Assembly (NCBI RefSeq): GCF_040183065.1
Contig: NC_091119.1
Location: forward strand, 209,006,298-209,070,297
DNA: 64,000 nucleotides
Direction: 5' to 3'
DNA from: Periplaneta americana
Taxonomy: Eukaryota > Arthropoda > Insecta > Blattodea > Blattidae
Positions 10,440 through 22,235 of the stretch are shown here, piece after piece. Below the pieces are notes generated by a model. That model was given only the letters and a program-made list of their open reading frames with translations, was not told the origin of the DNA and did not search any database. A program made the position numbers and the translations under genes. The first letter of the stretch is position 1, and each line of letters begins with the position of its first letter.

Positions 10440-11140
10440 CATATTTCTTTTTCTTTCTTTCAATTTCGACTTAAGGTATTCTTCAATAATAAAATGTATA
10501 CAAATCCTCCAAAACGATGTAATTCGGTAAAACACAAGTCTTTTACGGAATAGATCTCTCATCACTACTGTTTAAAAATGTTATGTTATAAGCACATTTC
10601 CTCTTTGAGTTGTATTTAATGGCATAAGGATCAAGTTTAAATCTCCTTCTTACTCAGTGCTGAGACGTCAGGAATCTGTCTTAACAAAATGCGTTGTAGA
10701 CAGCCACAACATCCAGTGATCATTCTTTTAAAAAATATTAGAACTTTTATAAGGGATGTGTGTACTTGTACATACTCTTTTCAAAATATCTTTCTACGAA
10801 AGTGCATATTATATTTTCTTCCTTTTAATTTCGACCTGAAGTATCCTTCAGAAATAAAACTTATACAAAACCGTTCTAGTTAACACTTCACAACGATTTA
10901 ATTTGTAAGGAACATAAATTATTTTGCAGAACACATCTCTCAAATCAGTATTGCTTAAAATGTTATGTTATAAACACATTTTCTCAATGAGTTGTATGTA
11001 ATTTAGGAGATAAGGGCCGAGTTTTTTAATTCTTTTTTACTCAATGCTCTGAGATAGGCTACTGTATAAATCTGTCTTGACAAGGGTAAAGTATGTCTAA
11101 TTTGTTGTAAACTGCCTCGACGTCCAATGACCATTCTACA
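10440..11140. repeat. Diverged tandem duplication, two ~350-bp copies
   Basis: Segments 10440-10740 and 10805-11140 align in order over shared phrases: TTTCAATTTCGACTTAAGGT / TTTTAATTTCGACCTGAAGT, AATGTTATGTTATAAGCACATTT / AATGTTATGTTATAAACACATTT, GAGTTGTATTTAAT / GAGTTGTATGTAAT, ATCTGTCTTAACAA / ATCTGTCTTGACAA. Indels are frequent, so the duplication is old. Confidence 0.75.
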
Positions 11141-11167
11141 CCCAGGGATGCAGGACGATACACAAAA

Positions 11168-11169
11168 AG

Positions 11170-11234
<65 letters not shown>
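11168..11234. repeat. (ATT)n microsatellite
   Basis: About 22 uninterrupted ATT units. Confidence 0.95.
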
Positions 11235-11766
11235 GGCAAAACTACGACAACACGCTCTTCAAAAGATCACGTATTTACAGGGACTACGTATTAGGGGATA
11301 TTCTAATTTTGACTTATATGCAGTATCCGCGATCATTTTCTTACTGATTTACATCATTCATTGACAGTCGTACAGTACTACCCCATTATACAATACGTCA
11401 AAGTCATTTGAATCGGTCGTTGCAGAAAGGGGATAAGTCATAAAATCTTACTTTTGAGATAATCAATAAAAACTGTTTTCTTCTTCCAATACTGGAGTAA
11501 TCATTATAAATATTTTTTCTTACTTTGTTTATGAATAGTGAAGTATAATACATCATGTTAGACATCTGATATCTCAAACACTTTTGTTTAAAGTTGTTTA
11601 ATCGAACCATGACTTATCCCCTTTCTGCAAGGAATTGTTAAATATAAAAGAAAAAAATATATAAATTACAATTTTGGGCTAATGTAATATTTGGAAACTA
11701 GCTAAATGTTAATAATTACAACGATAACGATGTTTTGTGTATAATTACTACATTACTGTCACCATT

Positions 11767-11767
<1 letters not shown>

Positions 11768-11810
<43 letters not shown>
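11768..11810. repeat. (TA)n microsatellite
   Basis: About 21 uninterrupted TA units inside the transposon. Confidence 0.95.
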
Positions 11811-11812
<2 letters not shown>

Positions 11813-12023
11813 TTTCAATCATTATTCCTACTACAGAAATGTACCAATATGTAATTTTATATCACAGTTTTAAATCAGAACTCTACTTTTAAACTAAAAC
11901 TTAAAAACTGCATATAGGAGAACACAATAAAAATACACTAAAGTACTACACAAAATCATTTGTTTCAATTTTTACAGAGTGTATTGTTAGACGTTGGAAG
12001 CCACGTCGTCTGTAGATTCCTTG

Positions 12024-13036
12024 TCACAAGGTGGCCAGTTCTCTTCGTAAAAGGAAGTGTGTTCCAATGGAATGTATTGCCTCACTGTCGATACGTCTCC
12101 AAGTTTTTTTTTTTCGTATTAATGGGAATTTTCCCATTGTATGCTTTTGTGTAGGCATTACTATGCGTCCAGAACCTGGTTTTTTCATACAGAATCTGTG
12201 TTTCCTCATTTCACTACCAATGAACAAACTGGCAGTCACACATCCTGAATCATCTTTAGAGTAAACAAATTCACTGAATTGTGCTGAAGAAAACATATTC
12301 TTATCTTTCCCTTTCTTCCTCAGTCTGTCTAATGAGCAGGTGGTTTTCTTGTAATACTCTGGCCACCAGTATTTAAAATTCAAAATATCATCAGTAGTAA
12401 CTGATTCTACAGAAAATCTGTTGTTTGTGTTTGCCTGGTGGATCAAGGTATTGTATTGGTCTGGCACATACTGTATACCCTGTCTGTCTTCCTTGGTTTG
12501 CGCTTCACTACACCAAAGTTGCGGTCACAGGGAAGAAATGAATGGCCTCGTTGTGGAAAATAATGATTGATTTTGTTAAATCTCCCCATTTGGGTCAGTG
12601 CAAGCAACAGTCGGATTAAGATATGATTTTTATTTTGCCCTCCACAGTTATCAGAGAAAAGATACAATTCCTTGACTGAAGAAGAGACATTATTTTCAAT
12701 CTAGTTCAGAAGGAACACACTTCATTTGAAGATTTGTGGCCTATACCTTCATGATAGGAATAGAAGTGCGCCGTATGGTCTTTGAAATTGTGAATGTTGA
12801 AAATTATTGATGACCCAAAGTTGCGTCTAAACAAACAATGAGTAGTTTCTTACCCACATTGTTCTCCTGTCGTACGGGCTGCTACAGAATTCCCAATGGA
12901 ATTGACGTTCCAATGCCTTCAGTTTATTTTTCTTATTTACATTTCTGCGGTAGTTAATTTCACTGCGTTTACGTTTACCACTAATAACACAGTTTTCTTC
13001 CCCTGGGTCACTTACTACTTCTAGCTTATCTGTCAT
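12024..13036 (-). pseudogene. DUF7869-like transposase relic (lineage 1)
   Basis: The remains of a protein of the insect family that carries the DUF7869 domain (family name from memory). The N-terminal piece (13036 to ~12830) has a basic segment GKRKRSEINYRRNVNKK. A deletion follows, then the domain resumes at ~12765 with HEGIGHKSSNEVCSF. After a frameshift near 12705 it continues ENNVSSSVKELYLFSDNCGGQNKN, then FPQRGHSFLPCDRNFGVVKRK (12550-12480). A further frame change leads to PDQYNTLIHQANTNNRF and a C-terminal domain ending near 12024. The S-D-N-C-G-G-Q-N-K-N and G-H-S-x4-D signatures are the likely active-site region of an RNase H-type fold (inference). At least two frameshifts and one internal deletion make it inactive. 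It belongs to the TIR element that encloses it. Confidence 0.75.
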
Positions 13037-13310
13037 TTTCCTGATCAGCTGATGGGCCGTAACTTATTAGATCCACGGCACTCAGTTGCGTCACGTCGTC
13101 GGTCAGTGCAGAAAGAAGGTAAGTCGCTGACTTGTCCCCTTTCTGCAATGACTGCACTGCTTATGGTACTCTGCTTTGCGTTAAGAATGAGCAAATTTGT
13201 CCCATTTCTGTATGGAAATGTGTGTCTAGGTCTGGAGAAAGCAATGGCACTCTTAACTCATTTTCGCGTTTTTCATGACTTATCCCCTTTCTGCAATGAC
13301 CGATTCATTT

Positions 13311-15346
13311 ACAGTACCGGTTTGTAGGCCTACTTAGTTCAGTCGGGAGAACGTCGGAAATAACGAGAAGAGACTCTGGAGACTGAGAAGACAAAGATTC
13401 AAGCTTTGATGTTGTTCGCAAGATGTTCAAATACCAAAAACATGTTGCGGAGATTATAGTCTTTTAAAGAAAGCACGCAACTCTCAGCACAAAAGCTCTA
13501 TACATAAAATCAAAGAAAGTTTGTGATCTGACGTAGCTTTTAAAGTGCTCCTTCTTAGAAGCTGCTGCTTTCTGCAGGAGTCTCACAAGCTATAGTACAC
13601 CACCATCCAATAAGTTGAAGATGAATATGGTTTTCACTGACTTTTGTTTTCAATAAATAAACTGGTATTGTATTCAATGTTTATTTTTCGGATCTATGTT
13701 ATTATTGAGCGCTTGCTTACTTTTATGTTTGTGTATTTTCGAGAATAATAGAACTACAACATAATTTTAGTGATCTGTTTAGAAAAACAACCCAATACCA
13801 GGGACATACATAAATAGAAATTGAACATGTTTGGATACACATGAGTCTCAAACATTTAAAACTCTTATTCTGCAATCCAATACAGTCCTTTTGGTCTCTT
13901 GAAAAATTTACTCCACTGTACTTGGGAAGTTTCTCAATTCAGATACAGTTTATTAAAATGAGATATTTTAAACAGTTTCACGCATGAACAAAACAAAATT
14001 AAAATATGGGAGCTATGTAAGAAGGTTATTACAAACAGCTAACTGCACATTACATCGTATGTGAACTGAACATCGAACACGGGATCTAAAACAGAATATG
14101 TAACCAATTATCCTAATGATCCAGTTAATGGTTCGGAAAATATATTAAAATGAATTTTCGTTATGTGGGCTCAATTTTAGAAATAGACGGAGCTTCCAAA
14201 GTGAAAAGGAGAAGCGTACAAGAATAATGATAGAAAGGTAATTGATACTTAATTCTGTCTTTTGCAATAAACGATTTATATAATTCTGTATGAACTATGG
14301 AGACATGTGATCAGATTAAAGACAGCTGAAAGGGATTTGTGGGAAATGGCAGCTGCATAATAACGAGAAATACCAAGATTAACGGAAGTGGGCGGAACTA
14401 ATGCAGCGTACGGGTACCGAGTATCACCGGGATTGGAAAACGAGGCAACACAGAGGTCTTTTAAAATGGTGGGGTAGGTATGCGTGTCAACATACATGAT
14501 ATTGTCAATGTCCAAGGACCTACTCCAACATTAATCTTTTAAAATGGTGTGGTATGCTCTACGGGCTGCTACTGCAATATTTATATAGCTTTGATGCTTT
14601 AGGGCTAATTTATAACTCCAAATGTGAGACTTAGTATTATACTGAGTTTCATTCAAAGTTGTATTCCATGACAGCACTGAATTGGTCACTGATGTAGCCT
14701 TCTCGTAGCCTATTCCTGAATAAAAATTGTCCTGACTGGGATTTCGATAGTGCCGGTATCACAAGTGACTAGGTAGCTAATTCTAATTGTTACGTCAAGA
14801 ATTACGCTCTTCGGGTGAGAGTTGCGACAACTTTCCTTTTGTTACATCATTTTTAAATATCTGCTGGTAAAATGTAATAAAAATTAATATTCTGTCTCAT
14901 AGACATACATGGGCTAATTACCACCTTGAAGTAATTAACTGTAAATCAAATGAATAACGGAGAAAATGCAATATATGATATAATTATTTCTTTTTAATTC
15001 GATGTGGTACAAAGAGGGAAGCGTTTAGGTTGAACGGACAGGCAGTCTTGCACACAATTAATTAATCTGAGCCATTGTTGCACACGTGTTTCTGTAACAA
15101 TTTATAATTATAAATTACAATGCACAATTCCTTCAAGAAGTATTTTATACTATAATGCTGATTATAAAGGTGAAATGTTACAGGGTATTGCCTGCAATTT
15201 CGAAATTTTCACTGCAGCTGAAACTATTATGTTTTACGTACAATAGTGACAAAACTACTTTCTGAATACCAGAGTCATTGTACATCTGGCAACACTGGGA
15301 TCAACGTGCATAACTCACATCCCGTGTAGTGTACACCGCTGCATAC
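13311..15346. other. No gene recognised
   Basis: AT-rich DNA without convincing coding stretches or paired repeats. AATAAATAAA near 13656 could be a polyadenylation signal, but no gene ends there that I can see. Confidence 0.35.
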
Positions 15347-15349
15347 TTA

Positions 15350-16706
15350 GGCCCGGTTGCAGAAACGCAAATCAAATCAGTCCCTGATCGCCAATCAGTT
15401 GATGTCTGATTTATTTGATTGTTCATTGCGTTGCACAAACGTGAATCTCCAATCAACTTGTCTCAATTTACTAATTGCTGATTTAAGAAAGAAATACATT
15501 TGACAACAGCGCTATTTAGCAACCACAGCCAATTTGATGCTCTTTAAAAGTCGCGAAACGAATGCATCAAGTGGGCGGTGACTAGGAAAACAAGTGAATG
15601 TTTTGCTGTTTTGTTCCTTTTTGTAGAAAGGAAACAGGCGGTTTCTATTTGTATATAGACTACAATATAGTGAAAGAAAATGAAGAAAAAAAAAAAACGT
15701 GAGGGGGCTTCTGTTGTGGGATTTGCTAGGGGAATAGACAAGAAATTGGAATATGCATAGCCTCCATAACCCCAAATAATTCCATTTCCCATCTCTCTGT
15801 TTACAAATGGAGCTCGTAACCTACTCATTAAAAATAATGTGTTGTCATGTGTAGAACCCTGCCAACGGGCTACAACATTCCAGAATTTCAATGATGGTGT
15901 AGACTACATATTGCCTGTATATTCACAGAAAAGAAACCTTTTCTATTTCGATAAAGTTCGGCATCATTTCAACCAGGTGATTGGATGGGGATGTGAGCAG
16001 TCTATACAACCAATATTAGGCTACTCTTGGAAATCCTGACATGGCTGAAAATTCTCTCTGGATTTCAAATCGTTCCCTGTTTGAAGTTTGGGGATTTATG
16101 AGACCCTGCCATAACAAAGCAATTTCATACGTAACATTCCTAACTACTCGGCAAATAGTTGATTTGTGGACCCTAACAAGATAACCCAAGACCGCCTGAA
16201 AAATTCCAACAGCATAAAATCTCAGCATTATTAGAACTTTGTTCATAGGAGAAAGTGGAAGGTTTCGATTTATTTGTCTGCATATATTTGTTTCAATTTT
16301 TGAAAGTAACAAAACACAGGAATCCTTACTTAACCTAAATCTTTGCTCAAATTATCTGTCATTATACATAAAAACAATTAATGTCTATCACGGAAACGCC
16401 TTATTCTTAATAACATTTTTTTCATTTAAAATTTCTTCATCAGAAGAATCCATTATGTCGAAAACAATATTGTTACGCTATAACTATTTACTATATAATA
16501 CTGCATTATAAACAGAACAACATAAATAGCCTGCTTGATCGATGATCAGTGACTTAACCAGCAAAAATCTGTTGATCAAATCTGATGGAAGACTGATCTC
16601 CGATCAAACACTGATTGTTCTTTCTGCAACAGAAATAGAACTGATGGCCAATCAAACCCTCCTTGATTGCCAATCATATTTTGATCGGTGTTTCTGCAAC
16701 CGGGCC
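15350..16706 (-). mobile_element. PIF/Harbinger transposon, TTA target duplication
   Basis: The ends share GGCCCGGTTGCAGAAAC as terminal inverted repeats (15350-15366 and 16690-16706), and the similarity continues with repeated GATCGCCAATCAG/GATTGGCAATCAA-like subterminal words. Both ends are flanked by TTA (15347-15349 and 16707-16709), the 3-bp duplication typical of the superfamily. The element is 1357 bp and encodes a HARBI1-like transposase relic on the minus strand. No second (Myb/MADF) gene is visible. Confidence 0.92.
15690..16312 (-). pseudogene. HARBI1-like (PIF/Harbinger) transposase relic
   Basis: The minus-strand translation reads LPLSPMNKVLIMLRFYAVGIFQ and VHKSTICRVVRNV (N-terminal helix-turn-helix part), then GFPRV, IGCIDCSH (first catalytic Asp of the DDE domain), NDAELYRNRKGFFSVNIQAIC, and VVARWQGSTHDNTLF (second catalytic Asp), followed by GYGGYAYSNFL..PLANPTTEAP. 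The third acidic residue falls beyond the recognisable part. At least three frame changes near 16020, 15975 and 15900 inactivate it. In live Harbinger elements this enzyme cuts and rejoins the TIRs. Confidence 0.88.
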
Positions 16707-16709
16707 TTA

Positions 16710-17064
16710 CTATCAGATCGACAGCGAAACCGCCCGACTTGAAAAGACACACACAAGCAACAAGCACTCACTCCGTCGAAGCGAAATCTAACCTCACAAA
16801 ATATCAAAGTTGTATCAGCTTGTGTCATTCACATGGCACGCACGAAACGTGATGGCGCGGGAATGCCCACGCCCGGAGCAGATCGATCGATAGAGCCGAG
16901 CGTTCAGTCCGGGATTATGATTACGAGGATGGCTGTCGTGCATTTATCTGAGTGACTCCACTCTTCTCTTCTTGCCCGAATTATGCAATTCTACAAGATG
17001 ACACATACTTTCTCGGTTCCTTCGTCATGTTGCGAATTAAATGGCTTCTCAGTTTATTTTCTTG
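16710..17064. other. No gene recognised
   Basis: A moderately GC-rich stretch without clear coding or repeats, between the Harbinger element and the RTE insertion. Confidence 0.3.
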
Positions 17065-17078
17065 AACTACTACGTATT

Positions 17079-17827
17079 CAAAGCGATCGGTTTGGAAGTA
17101 AATCCCGAAAAGACAAAGTATATGATTATGTCTCGTGACCAGAATATTGTACGAAATGGAAATATAAAAATTGGAGATTTATCCTTCGAAGGGGTGGAAA
17201 AATTCAAATATCTTGGAGCAACAGTAACAAATATAAATGACACTCGGGAGGAAATTAAACACAGAATAAATATGGGAAATGCCTGTTATTATTCGGTTGA
17301 GAAGCTTTTATCATCTAGTCTGCTGTCAAAAAATCTGAAAGTTAGAATTTATAAAACAGTTATATTACCGGTTGTTCTGTATGGTTGTGAAACTTGGACT
17401 CTCATTTTTAGAGAGGAACAGATGCTAAGGGTGTTTGAGAATAAGGTGCTTAGGAAAATATTTGGGGCTAAGAGGGATGAAGTTACAGGAGAATGGAGAA
17501 AGTTATACAACACAGAACTGCACGCAATGTAAGTATTCTTCACCTGACATAATTAGGAACATTAAATCCAAATGCTTGAGATGGGCAGGGCATGTAGCAC
17601 GTATGGGGAAATCCAGAAATTCATATAGAGTGTTAGTTGGGAGGCCGGAGGGAAAAAGACCTTTGGGGAGGCCGAGACGTAGATGGGAGGATAATATTAA
17701 AATGGATTTGAGGGAGGTGGGATATGATGAGACTGGATTAATCCTGCACAGGATAGGGACCAATGGCGGGCTTATGTGAAGGCGGCAATGAACCTTCGGG
17801 TTCCTTAAAAGCCATTTGTAAGTAAGT
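17079..17827 (+). mobile_element. RTE LINE copy C, 5'-truncated, perfect 14-bp target duplication
   Basis: The sequence starts within the RT domain ([18 protein letters not shown]) just after the YADD motif and runs to MNLRVP and a GTAAGTAA tail. Perfect AACTACTACGTATT copies flank it at 17065-17078 and 17828-17841. The frame is open to 17532, then changes before the C-terminal arginine-rich part. It shares private variants with copy D (IFREEQMLRV, LYNTELHAM, GKSRNSYRV), so the two belong to one subfamily. Confidence 0.93.
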
Positions 17828-17959
17828 AACTACTACGTATTTAAAAAAAGCAATTAACTGAAATCGTGAAGCATCCTAGATACATAATTAAAGAGAACAT
17901 CACTTTCATTATATTCATTTTACTCTCTGCACTGACATTACTGTACATTTCACTGTCAT

Positions 17960-18085
17960 TTTTTTAGTCAAATGTCCGAAGATAGGTCTGGACCCATAAG
18001 TGACACCAACAAGGCATCACTCATGAGACAACTAGACCAGGAGATAATGGGGTAGGGTGGCCAGTTCCTTTCCCCCTTTCACAGA
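17960..18085 (+). repeat. Dispersed repeat family R, copy 1
   Basis: Contains TGTCCGAAGATAGGTCTGGA, GACACCAACAAGGCATCACT, CATGAGACAACTAGACCAGG and GGCCAGTTCCTTTCCCCC in order. The same words recur at 27735-27838 (inverted), 56750-56835 and 60455-60610 (inverted). This is probably the end of a mobile element. Confidence 0.8.
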
Positions 18086-18445
18086 CACAACACACTTCAC
18101 TGTCACTGTAATTCAATAATTACACCCTTGTTATCCTGCAGACTCTTACTTATTAACCTACATTTTCTAGCCTAAGACCCTCTTCCAAGCTATTTCAAAT
18201 AATGTAAATTTGAAATGAAGCTAAGTAAATACATGCCACCTTGATTAATGTACAATATAATATATCTTCTGTAACAAATATACAATTTGCATACACATTT
18301 TTAAGTTAATTTTTAATCTGAAGGATGGACTGCCCTCAAAGACAGCTGCAGGAAGGTTATTCTGATAGTCTGTACTTCGAATTAGAAAAGAAAATTTACC
18401 TACGTCCGTTGTTCTTTCCCTACATTTAATTTATTTCAAAATAAT
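18086..18445. other. No gene recognised
   Basis: AT-rich filler between a dispersed repeat and a LINE fragment; an intact coding stretch is not visible. Confidence 0.3.
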
Positions 18446-19590
18446 GGTCGTTCCTATTGCAATAAGTTGGCTTCTCTACCAGTCTTCTCAAAGGTTTTCG
18501 GAAAAGTTATATATAAGAGAGTACATCATCATCTTGATAGGTACAACATTCTCATTCCAGAACAATTTGGATTCAGAAAGAGTAAATCAACTGAGCAAGC
18601 GATGTTTAATTTAACTGATAAAATGCTGGAAGCAATTAATAAAAATTTACAAGTAGGAGGGATTTCTGTGATCTCTCCAAAGCTTTCGATTGTATTAATC
18701 ATAAAATTCCACTACAAAAATTAGAATACTACGGTATTAAAGGCATAGCATATCAGTGGTTTGAGTCATATCTCCAAAACAGAAAACAAAAAGCTGATAT
18801 CAACACATTCAGCAACTGCATTAAATCTACTTCAACATGAGGAAATGTTCATACAGCGATCCTGCAAGGATCTATATTAGGGCTTCTTCTTTTTCTAATT
18901 TTTATAAATGACCTTAGCCCCACAATGAAAGGAACAGGTATCCTAAACTATTTGCAGATGACACAAGTATTATAATTAATTACAGACAACAACTTTGCCA
19001 CATTCAAATATAAAACAGAAACAATTCTCCTTAAAATTTATGACTGGTTTACAACCAATAAATTAGTATTACACATTAATAAAACTAACATAATTCAATT
19101 TAAAACCACTTCAAATTTAATCTCTGAAACATTAGACACAACTATCAACAATATACCCCTAGTAGAAACATCAACAACCAAATTTCTTGGTTTGCATATT
19201 AATAATACATTAAATTTGAAAAATCATATTAAAGAAATAACCCCCAAACTTAGCTCAGCATGCTTCGAAATTAGGTCGTTACAACAATTTCTAAACAGCA
19301 GTATCTTAAAAACAATATATTTTGCCTATTTTCATTCCATTATGTCCTATGGAATAATATTTTGGGGAAGTTGCAGATTGTAAAAATATATTATTACAAA
19401 AAAGAGCAATCAGAATAATAGTTGGAGCAAAGGCTAGAGAATCGTGCAGATTATTTTAAAAAAAATTAGAGATTCTGACCTTAACAAATCAGTACCTACA
19501 TATACTCTTTAATAAATTTCCTCTCATGTAATAAAGAAAATTTTCAAACTAATTCAGCCTACATAGTAAAAATACCTGCAAAAAGAATGA
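18446..19590 (+). mobile_element. Jockey/CR1-like LINE fragment (reverse transcriptase)
   Basis: In three frames the translation gives [89 protein letters not shown] (catalytic FADD at ~18950), then FLGLHINNTLNLKNHIKE, SIMSYGIIFWG and RAIRIIVGAKARESC. These are ordered fingers-palm-thumb motifs of a non-LTR reverse transcriptase. The endonuclease part is missing and several frameshifts are present. It is distinct from the RTE copies. Confidence 0.88.
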
Positions 19591-19597
19591 TTTTCAT

Positions 19598-20345
19598 ATG
19601 CCATCATCAAATGTATCGTGCTATCAAAGGGGAGTACGTTACATGACGTTAATAGCTATATATTTTGGATCTGACGTGTTTTCAATTGATGGCCAAATTC
19701 TTCTATGCACAATATGTGAGCAGGCAGTGAACAATGAAAATAAATATTTCATATCTCAACACATTGCAATAAACACAAAAATGCACTTTCAAAGGCTACT
19801 AAGAAAAAGATTTCTCCACTACCTACGATAATTGCAATATCAAGTCGACAATCACAATTTGCATTCGACTTCTGTAAAGCTTTTGTGAATGCCGGAATCC
19901 CTTTATGGAAGCTCGAAAATCCTATATTAGAGCAGGTTTTGGAGAAGTATACCAACAAATCTGTACCTAGTGAGTCAACTTTGAGAAAAACTTACTTAAA
20001 TTAATGTTACGATTCCTTAATGAAAGTTATTCAAGACAAAATGAAAAATAAGATGATCTGGATGTCAATCGATGAGTCATCTGATCATAAAGATCGCTGT
20101 ATTGCCAATGTCATTGTTAGACCAATAGATCCTTCTACAGAAGACGTGAAACCATTTCTGCTTACAACAGAATGTCTGGAATGGATTAACAGTACAACTA
20201 TCTCACACTTTTTCACCAATTTATTGAAATTAATGTGGCTAGAAGAAATTAACGACATGTTACTGTTCGTTACTGACACCGCACCATATATGAAAAGGCT
20301 GGAAATACTTTAAAAATGTTAATTCCAAACATGCTTTATGTGACC
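19598..20345 (+). mobile_element. hAT-type transposase relic
   Basis: A zinc-finger-like start (IDGQILLCTICEQAV...YFISQHI, C-x2-C...H) at 19680-19760 is followed by SQFAFDFCKAFVNAGIPLWKLE, PSESTLRKTYL, then MIWMSIDESSDHKDRCIANVIV and MLLFVTDTAPYMKR (20275-20295). This order resembles the insect hAT proteins with a CGG-binding-type zinc finger. The ...ID-S and VTD segments would hold catalytic aspartates. Frame changes near 19830 and 20005 and an early end make it a relic. Confidence 0.65.
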
Positions 20346-20707
20346 TAAGGATTCCACAGATTGTCGACAAATTGGTTTCAAGTAAAAAAAACGCACACAT
20401 ACATCCATTCATTCATTCTTTACAACGGTAGGCCCAACTTCACAGCACAGTGCTTGGAAGTTCAACACCCACTTCCATGAGGGAGGTTGTTCTTCACGAG
20501 TGCCAAATCATAGTGGGGTTTTCACACGTTCTTCACAATATCCCAAAGAACTTTCAGAATATGATTTTCTAATTTCATTACGCTTCACGAACACTAATTA
20601 CTATGTTTGTCCATTTAGTTTTGCAACACTAAATTTCTTATCACTAATCATGGCATCAAACTCATGGCAGAGGTCTAAGATAACTATCACTACGCAACTG
20701 TACTCAC

Positions 20708-20759
20708 CGGATCTGACGTCTTCTCCCACTGGCAGCTCTTTCGCATCATTCACATCCAT
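20708..20759 (-). CDS. Candidate first coding exon (hypothetical)
   Basis: On the minus strand GAAGATGG gives a good start context and reads MDVNDAKELPVGEDVRS, then a strong donor (G|GTGAGTA) at 20708/20707. The upstream 5' leader (to about 20830) is moderately GC-rich. No partner exon was identified, and the piece could equally be part of a repeat. Confidence 0.2.
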
Positions 20760-20834
20760 CTTCCTCGGCACCTTCGCAAACAAAACAGAAAACTGAACAA
20801 TGCCAGGGCTCGTGAAATGTGGCGTCTGCACGAC

Positions 20835-21279
20835 ACAATGTGATCTCTATAATTAGGACAACTCATGTCATACTGTCATTTCACATGAACAATGCCTCCT
20901 TTGATTTTTGTCCTATAGTACAAAAATCATGTAATTTTATAAAATGATTGATCCCCTGCAAAAACTCAACAATGACAATAACTGTTAAGCGTGATTGAGG
21001 CTATGACTTCGTCTGAAAAAAAAAAAAAAAAAACTTCTCCAATCGAAGTCTTCCCGATCACTCGCAAACGCTACCGGCTTGTTCATCAGTAATTGGTTCT
21101 TTTCTCAATGCATCAAAAGATCTGATTCCACGGCTTCTTAATCACCTACTTACAGTCTTTGTAGAGAGGGTACTGAAGTCACAATGTTGCAGAGCTTCAA
21201 CAGCGTTTCGTCTTTTTTCTGAGGGGGAAGCGTTTAACCTCCAAAACCTCCTCTGGCTGTGCCAAAGCATGTCCTGATA
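20835..21279. other. No gene recognised
   Basis: Includes an A16 run at 21017-21032 that may mark an old retro-insertion; nothing coding is visible. Confidence 0.3.
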
Positions 21280-22160
21280 TCTTAACAAGTGTCTGTAATT
21301 CTTTCATGGCAGGACCTATATTTACATTTAACTTTCTAGTTCTATTACATTTTGTATCTTGTGCACTTTGTGTTTAACACGTAATAGATGGGGTTTAGGT
21401 ATAGGCTATACCTACTAATTTTTCCCATGTACTATGCTTAATGAGTGTCTGTAATTTTTCACAGTATGGTCGCTCTATTTTACTATTTTAGTGCTTATTC
21501 CATTAATAAAAGTTATGAATATTTCACATTAACATTGTATCGCATGTTTTATATTCCTACGATTCCTTTTTCACTAGAAACCACAATATATTAACCTCCA
21601 TTACGAGGCACCTCTCACTTCAAACATAATTTACTACATTTTGCAACAATTTTTCTTCCGCCAATTAGCCTATATCGCTATAAAATCCTTACATTTTCAA
21701 CGTAGTCTCCATAAAAAAAAAAAACCTTATAAATTCAACGATCTTCACTTTCAAAACCATCAGAACTACCTGTTCGCTAGTTATCACCTACAGTGTATTT
21801 ATATTTAACTCTTTGGTTCTATTATATTTTGCATGTCTTGCACATTGTGTTTCATATCTAATAGTTGAGGTTCAGGTCTAGGCTCTACCAATTTTTTCTA
21901 TGTAGGTCTAACTATTATTTACCGGTGCTATGATATACTTAACCAGTGTCTGCAATTCTTTCACAGTAGGATCTATATTTATATTGTATTTAATTTTTTC
22001 ATTCTGCTGTATTTTGTATCTTGTGCGTATTGTTTAATACCTAAGAGGTGGGGGTCAGGTGTAGGCTATGCCAATTTTTCCCATGTATCCCTAATTAACT
22101 TTTTGTTTCTGTTATATTTTGTATAATATCTTGTGCACATTGTGTTTCATACCCATTCGG
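21280..22160. repeat. Satellite-like diverged tandem repeats (~170-200 bp monomer)
   Basis: Words recur in the same order: AGTGTCTGTAATTCTTTCA, TATATTTAACTTTTTGGTTCTATTA-like, TTTTGTATCTTGTGCACATTGTGTTT, GAGGTTCAGGTCTAGGCT-like and CCAATTTTTCCCATGTA. Clear copies begin near 21285, 21437 (partial), 21790, 21948 and 22092. An unrelated ~300-base stretch separates the first two from the rest. Confidence 0.75.
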
Positions 22161-22235
22161 CTATAATGCATTCCAAGCCCATAACATTATTTTCGTGTAT
22201 GGTACGTATAATTCCATGTATTGTGAGTCCCTATC

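Larger units (their letters stand above)
11410..13306 (-). mobile_element. DNA transposon with 31-bp TIRs, ATTT target duplication and DUF7869-type transposase relic
   Basis: Terminal inverted repeats 11410-11440 and 13276-13306 match over 31 bases with one difference (core TGCAGAAAGGGGATAAGTCA). Both ends are flanked by ATTT (11406-11409 and 13307-13310), a 4-bp target duplication. The terminal motif recurs inside: inverted at 11610-11630, and as a back-to-back pair at 13099-13125 and 13128-13152. Each end therefore carries the motif in both orientations. The coding relic lies on the minus strand at 12024-13036. The element is 1897 bp, short for its family, and appears internally deleted. 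A (TA)n run at 11768-11810 lies inside. Confidence 0.85.
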
